From: Hydrogenophaga sp.
GTDB taxonomy: Bacteria > Pseudomonadota > Gammaproteobacteria > Burkholderiales > Burkholderiaceae_C
NCBI RefSeq assembly: GCF_018780385.1
Contig: NZ_JADMJO010000014.1
Coordinates: forward strand, 1 to 64,000
DNA length: 64,000 nucleotides
Direction of reading: 5' to 3'
Notes under the pieces: model-generated
Databases searched by the model: none
What the model was told of the DNA's origin: nothing
Seen by the model: the letters and a program-made list of their open reading frames with translations, nothing else
Position numbers and translations under genes: made by a program
In this document: piece after piece, positions 60,290-64,000 of the stretch
Numbering within the stretch: the stretch's first letter is position 1
Layout of the letters: every line of letters starts with the position of its first letter

Positions 60290-60314
60290 CCGTTCGGGCT
60301 GAGCTTGTCGAAGC
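60290..60314 (+). repeat. Single arm of the dispersed 25-base repeat
   Basis: This arm contains GGGCTGAGCTTGTCGAAGC and is identical over 25 bases to the left arm of the inverted pair at 46791-46816 (reverse strand). It lies between the dehalogenase and malate synthase genes, where the glcB promoter or leader must be. Confidence 0.6.
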
Positions 60315-60333
60315 CCTCACCAGTGAACCCACC

Positions 60334-62544
60334 ATGACACAACGCACCCAGATCCACGGCCTTCAAGTCGCCACCGTCCTCGCCGACTTCATCAACCAGC
60401 AGGTGCTGCCCGGCACCGGCGTGAGCGAGTCCGCCTTCTGGGCGGGCTTTGACGCCATCGTGGCGGACCTCGCGCCCAAGAACACCGCACTGCTCGCCGA
60501 GCGCGACCGTCTGCAGACCGAGCTGGACACCTGGCACGCAGCCCACCCCGGCCCGATTGCCGACATGGCGGCTTACCGTTCTTTCCTTGAAGGCATTGGC
60601 TACCTCGTGCCGCAGCCCAAGAAGGTGAAGGCGACCACGAAGAACGTGGACGACGAGCTGGCTGTGCAGGCCGGCCCGCAGCTGGTGGTGCCGATCTTGA
60701 ACGCGCGCTATGCGCTGAACGCAGCCAACGCGCGCTGGGGTTCGCTGTACGACGCGCTCTACGGCACCGACGTGATCTCGGAAGACAAGGGTTGCGAGAA
60801 AGTGGGCAAGAAGGGCGGCTACAACCCCAAGCGCGGCGCCAAGGTCATTGAATACGCGCGCCACGTGCTGGACCGCACCGCGCCGCTGAAGAAGGGCTCG
60901 CATGTGGGCTCCACCGGCTACAAGATCAACAAGGACGGCGAACTGGTGGTGGGTCTGGCCGAAGGCGGCACGAGCAAGCTGGCCGACAAGTCGCAGCTGG
61001 TGGGCTACCAAGGTGAGGCCAAGGCACCCAGCTCGGTGCTGCTCAAGCACAACGGCCTGCACATCGACATTCAGATCGACCGCAACACGCCCATTGGCAA
61101 GACGGACGCCGCCGGCGTGAGCGACCTCGTGCTGGAAGCCGCGCTCTCCACCATCCTCGACCTTGAAGACTCCATTGCCGCGGTGGACGCCGAAGACAAG
61201 GTGCTGGCCTACAGCAACTGGCTCGGCATCCTGCAGGCGACGCTGACCGAGTCGGTGAGCAAGGGCGGCACCACCTTCACGCGCGGGCTCAACGCCGATC
61301 GCGAATACACCGCACCCAACGGCAAGAAGAACGCGGTGCGTCTGCATGGCCGCTCGCTCATGTTCCTGCGCAACGTGGGCCACCTCATGACCAACCCCGC
61401 CATCCTCTGGGGCGCTGCGGCCAAGGAAATCCCCGAAGGCATCATGGACGCGATGGTCACCACCACCATCGCCCTGCACGACCTCAAGCGCACAAAGAAG
61501 GACGCCATCCGCAACTCGCGCAAGGGCTCGGTCTACATCGTCAAGCCCAAGATGCACGGCCCGGCCGAGGTGGCGTTTGCCGCCGAACTCTTTGGCCGCG
61601 TGGAAAAGCTGCTTGGCCTCCCCGAGAGCACGGTCAAGCTCGGCATCATGGACGAGGAGCGCCGCACGTCGGTGAACCTCAAGGCCTGCATTGCCGCGGC
61701 CTCCAGCCGGGTGGCCTTCATCAACACCGGCTTCCTGGACCGCACCGGCGACGAGATGCACAGCGCCATGCTGGCCGGCCCCATGGTGCGCAAGGGCGAC
61801 ATGAAGACCAGCGCCTGGATCCAGAGTTACGAGCGCAACAACGTGTTGGTGGGCCTCTCCTGCGGCCTGCGCGGCAAGGCGCAGATCGGCAAGGGCATGT
61901 GGGCCATGCCCGACCTGATGGCCGAGATGCTCAAGCAGAAGATCGGCCACCCCAAAGCCGGCGCCAACACCGCCTGGGTGCCCAGCCCCACCGGCGCCAC
62001 GCTGCACAGCCTGCACTACCACCAGGTGCTGGTGTCCGACGTGCAGAAGGAGCTGGAAAAGATCGACGCCACCAAGGAACGCGACGTGTTGCTCACCGGC
62101 CTGCTCACCATCCCCGTGACGGCCACGCCGAACTGGAGCGAGGCCGAGAAGCAGCAGGAGCTGGACAACAACGTGCAGGGCATCCTGGGCTACGTGGTGC
62201 GCTGGGTCGACCAGGGCGTGGGCTGCTCCAAGGTGCCCGACATCCACAACGTGGGCCTGATGGAAGACCGCGCCACGCTGCGCATCAGCAGCCAGCACAT
62301 CGCCAACTGGCTGCACCACGGCGTGGTGACCGAAGCGCAAGTGACCAAAACCTTCGAGCGCATGGCCGCCGTGGTGGACGGCCAGAACGCCGGTGACCCG
62401 ATCTACAAAAAGATGACCGGCAACTTCAAGACCAGCATGGCCTACCAGGCCGCGCTGGACCTCGTGTTCAAAGGCAAGGCCCAGCCGAGCGGCTACACCG
62501 AGCCGCTGCTGCATGCGTGGCGCTTGAAGGTGAAAGCGGCCTGA
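60334..62544 (+). CDS. glcB: Malate synthase G
   Basis: A 736-residue cytoplasmic enzyme that joins acetyl-CoA and glyoxylate to malate in the glyoxylate/glycolate route. Length and sequence fit isoform [99 protein letters not shown], and the catalytic-aspartate region [21 protein letters not shown] clear terminator follows. No glycolate oxidase genes are beside it. Confidence 0.96.
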   Translation: MTQRTQIHGLQVATVLADFINQQVLPGTGVSESAFWAGFDAIVADLAPKNTALLAERDRLQTELDTWHAAHPGPIADMAAYRSFLEGIGYLVPQPKKVKATTKNVDDELAVQAGPQLVVPILNARYALNAANARWGSLYDALYGTDVISEDKGCEKVGKKGGYNPKRGAKVIEYARHVLDRTAPLKKGSHVGSTGYKINKDGELVVGLAEGGTSKLADKSQLVGYQGEAKAPSSVLLKHNGLHIDIQIDRNTPIGKTDAAGVSDLVLEAALSTILDLEDSIAAVDAEDKVLAYSNWLGILQATLTESVSKGGTTFTRGLNADREYTAPNGKKNAVRLHGRSLMFLRNVGHLMTNPAILWGAAAKEIPEGIMDAMVTTTIALHDLKRTKKDAIRNSRKGSVYIVKPKMHGPAEVAFAAELFGRVEKLLGLPESTVKLGIMDEERRTSVNLKACIAAASSRVAFINTGFLDRTGDEMHSAMLAGPMVRKGDMKTSAWIQSYERNNVLVGLSCGLRGKAQIGKGMWAMPDLMAEMLKQKIGHPKAGANTAWVPSPTGATLHSLHYHQVLVSDVQKELEKIDATKERDVLLTGLLTIPVTATPNWSEAEKQQELDNNVQGILGYVVRWVDQGVGCSKVPDIHNVGLMEDRATLRISSQHIANWLHHGVVTEAQVTKTFERMAAVVDGQNAGDPIYKKMTGNFKTSMAYQAALDLVFKGKAQPSGYTEPLLHAWRLKVKAA

Positions 62545-62564
62545 TTTCGGCTGCGGTCATTCAG

Positions 62565-62590
62565 AACGGCGCCTGAGGGCGCCGTTTTTT
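62565..62590 (+). terminator. Rho-independent terminator after glcB
   Basis: AACGGCGCC (62565-62573) pairs with GGCGCCGTT (62578-62586) around a TGAG loop, followed by further T residues: a 9-bp GC-rich stem plus T-tract, 20 bases after the glcB stop. Confidence 0.85.
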
Positions 62591-62617
62591 ATGGCGCTGT
62601 GCAAAGACAATCAGCCC

Positions 62618-62920
62618 ATGACATTGCACTACCTCCTCTTTGACGCCAGCGACGACGGCGAAGGCACCGGCACGTGGGACGCCATGGCCAGCGTGCAGGC
62701 CTTGCAGGTGCCCGAGGTGATGCAGGAGGTGCAGAGCGTGCTGGCCTGGGCCGAACGAAACAGCCCCGGTCCTCGGGGCCCGCTGGACGAAGGCGGCGCG
62801 TGGGACGCCGACCAGTTCGTGCAAACCGAAGGCGAATGGACCACCGTGACGTTGACGCTCACCGGGCCGTGGACCTGGGGTGAGGCGCTGGTGGCTGCGT
62901 TTCCGCCTGCGGAGATTTGA
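62618..62920 (+). CDS. Small hypothetical protein
   Basis: A 100-residue acidic protein of unknown function (LLFDASDDGEGTGTWDAMAS, VQALQVPEVMQEVQSVLAWA, TEGEWTTVTLTLTGPWTWGE). It has no signal peptide or membrane segment. ATG 62618 is favoured because it opens the protein-like part; an in-frame ATG at 62591 lies right behind the glcB terminator T-tract. Confidence 0.65.
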   Translation: MTLHYLLFDASDDGEGTGTWDAMASVQALQVPEVMQEVQSVLAWAERNSPGPRGPLDEGGAWDADQFVQTEGEWTTVTLTLTGPWTWGEALVAAFPPAEI

Positions 62921-62927
62921 CCTATTT

Positions 62928-62969
62928 ATCCTTGCAAATCATGGAATGAAAATCCATAATTGCAAGGAT
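62928..62969. promoter_or_regulatory. Large palindrome overlapping the ATPase start codon
   Basis: ATCCTTGCAA (62928-62937) and TTGCAAGGAT (62960-62969) are perfect inverted arms. Inside them ATCATGGA and TCCATAAT extend the pairing with one base missing. The region is AT-rich against its surroundings. The right arm contains the A and T of the ATPase ATG, so a bound protein or mRNA hairpin would block initiation; self-regulation is possible. Confidence 0.6.
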
Positions 62970-64000
62970 GTTTTTCCGCCAAGCCACCCACCGCCTGCTC
63001 GACGAACTGGCCCACATGCCCGCCGTGGCGCTGCTCGGACCCCGGCAGGTGGGCAAGACCACGCTCGCGCTGGAAGTGGCGCAGCAGCGCCCCAGCCTCT
63101 ACCTGGATCTGGAGTCCGAGCGCGACCGCGCGCGCCTGAGCGAGCCCGAGCTGTACCTGTCGCAACACCAGGACAAGCTGGTCATCTTTGACGAAGTGCA
63201 CCGCACGCCCGCGCTGTTTCCGGTGCTGCGCGGCCTGATCGACCAGGCCCGCCGCGACGGGCGACGCCAGGGGCTCTACTTGCTGCTGGGCTCGGCCTCG
63301 CTGGACCTGCTCCAGCAATCGGGCGAAACACTCGCGGGCCGCATCGCCTACCTGGAACTGGGTCCTCTGAATGCCAGAGAAACCGGCGAGGGCACCACCG
63401 ACGCGCTGTGGCTGCGCGGTGGTTTTCCCGACAGCTTCACGGCGCCCGACGACACACGCAGCCTGCGCTGGCGGCAGAACTTCATCCGCACCTACCTGGA
63501 ACGGGACATTCCGCAGCTCGGCCCCCGCATCGCCGCGGAGACCTTGCGGCGCTTCTGGACCATGCTGGCTCACAACCAAGGTGGCCTGCTGAACGTGGCC
63601 CAGCTCGCGCGCAACCTGGGCGTGGACGCCAAGACCGCCCACAGCTACATCGACCTGCTGTGCGACCTGCTGTTGGTGCGCCGCCTGCAGCCCTGGCACG
63701 CCAATGTGGGCAAACGACTGGTGAAATCGCCCAAGGTCTATGTGCGCGACAGCGGCCTGGTGCACGCGCTGCTGGACATCGGGACGATGGAAACCTTGCT
63801 GTCGCACCCGGTGGTGGGTGCCAGTTGGGAAGGCATGGTGGTGGAGAACCTGCTGGCCTGCGCGGCTCCGGGTGTGCAGGGCCACTTCTACCGCACCAGC
63901 GGCGGCGCCGAGATCGACTTGCTGCTAAGCCAGCCCGACGGCGCGCTGTGGGCCGTGGAAATCAAGCGCAGCCTGAGCCCGAAGGTCGAGCGCGGCTTTC
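62968..64000 (+). CDS. AAA ATPase with DUF4143 C-terminal domain (cut by window end)
   Basis: 344 codons are open to the last base. Walker A is GPRQVGKT (24-31), Walker B LVIFDEVH (71-78), then LLGSASLDLLQQSGETLAGR as sensor region, a winged-helix-like part (LNVAQLARNLGVDAKTAHSY), and a nuclease-like DUF4143 end with GGAEIDLLLSQ and WAVEIKRS (D...E-x-K). Such stand-alone ATPases are widespread and of unknown function; the PD-(D/E)xK residues hint at DNA or RNA cleavage. No ribosome site fits ATG 62968, so leaderless initiation is possible. Confidence 0.85.
   Translation, partial: MFFRQATHRLLDELAHMPAVALLGPRQVGKTTLALEVAQQRPSLYLDLESERDRARLSEPELYLSQHQDKLVIFDEVHRTPALFPVLRGLIDQARRDGRRQGLYLLLGSASLDLLQQSGETLAGRIAYLELGPLNARETGEGTTDALWLRGGFPDSFTAPDDTRSLRWRQNFIRTYLERDIPQLGPRIAAETLRRFWTMLAHNQGGLLNVAQLARNLGVDAKTAHSYIDLLCDLLLVRRLQPWHANVGKRLVKSPKVYVRDSGLVHALLDIGTMETLLSHPVVGASWEGMVVENLLACAAPGVQGHFYRTSGGAEIDLLLSQPDGALWAVEIKRSLSPKVERGF

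Noticed and set aside
60163-62514. A 783-codon - strand open frame across malate synthase G
   Set aside because: Low-complexity His/Val/Gly-rich translation opposite an unmistakable glcB.
1-64000. CRISPR arrays, tRNA or rRNA genes, insertion sequences
   Set aside because: No regularly spaced repeats, cloverleaf sequences, rRNA-like stretches or transposase genes were recognised; the repeats present are short junction or REP-like elements.

Overview
The window is high-GC chromosomal DNA of a betaproteobacterium, most likely family Comamonadaceae (Hydrogenophaga/Acidovorax-like). Pointers to this are several orphan tripartite-tricarboxylate-transporter (TTT/Bug) receptor genes beside CaiB-type CoA-transferases, LysR and IclR regulators, and dispersed GC-rich junction repeats. 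The assignment rests on gene content only. I saw no rRNA, tRNA or CRISPR array.

Layout. 0-5 kb: a membrane protein, a methyltransferase, pssA, and a small VOC/DUF1428/DUF4124 group that includes an internally deleted DUF1428 gene. 4.2-10.3 kb: a LysR regulator divergent from an acid-catabolism operon (TTT receptor remnant, CoA-transferase, enoyl-CoA hydratase, medium-chain reductase, intact TTT receptor, family-3 binding lipoprotein). 10.3-14.1 kb: a methyltransferase-OsmC-methyltransferase operon divergent from a winged-helix/TPR regulator.

14.2-30.9 kb: a xanthomonadin-type aryl polyene pigment locus in two convergent arms. The + arm encodes a flavin-dependent halogenase-like protein, a XanB2/FkbO-type chorismatase, an acyltransferase and a GT2 glycosyltransferase, all overlapping. 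The - arm runs from an acyl carrier protein through a COG4648-like membrane protein, an acyl/aryl-acid ligase, a hotdog dehydratase, an acyltransferase, a LolA-like carrier, an MMPL exporter, an alpha/beta hydrolase and a polysaccharide deacetylase to a ketosynthase, a chain-length-factor-like partner, a second dehydratase and a ketoreductase. Two unrelated small genes lie between the arms. The expected logic is chorismate to hydroxybenzoate, activation onto ACP, iterative polyene extension, possible halogenation, then lipid/sugar attachment and export.

31-36.8 kb: PAP2 phosphatase, an aldo/keto reductase with a DUF6064-like protein, a LysE exporter, and an HTH protein next to a beta-propeller protein. 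36.8-44.5 kb: an IclR regulator and two convergent TTT-receptor operons for an organic acid; the two outer ends carry almost the same 19-bp palindrome, so one regulator probably controls both. 44.6-48.7 kb: LysR, CoA-transferase, HMG-CoA-lyase-like protein and a divergent IclR gene with its own palindrome.

48.8-58 kb: a two-partner secretion / contact-dependent inhibition locus: CdiB-like transporter, a 2304-residue CdiA-like exoprotein whose last ~140 residues resemble the end of TNT-type NAD-glycohydrolase toxins, an overlapping candidate immunity gene, and a perfect 16-bp hairpin closing the operon. 58-64 kb: an uncharacterised lipoprotein and partner gene, a type II haloacid dehalogenase, malate synthase G (glcB), and a DUF4143-type ATPase cut by the window end.
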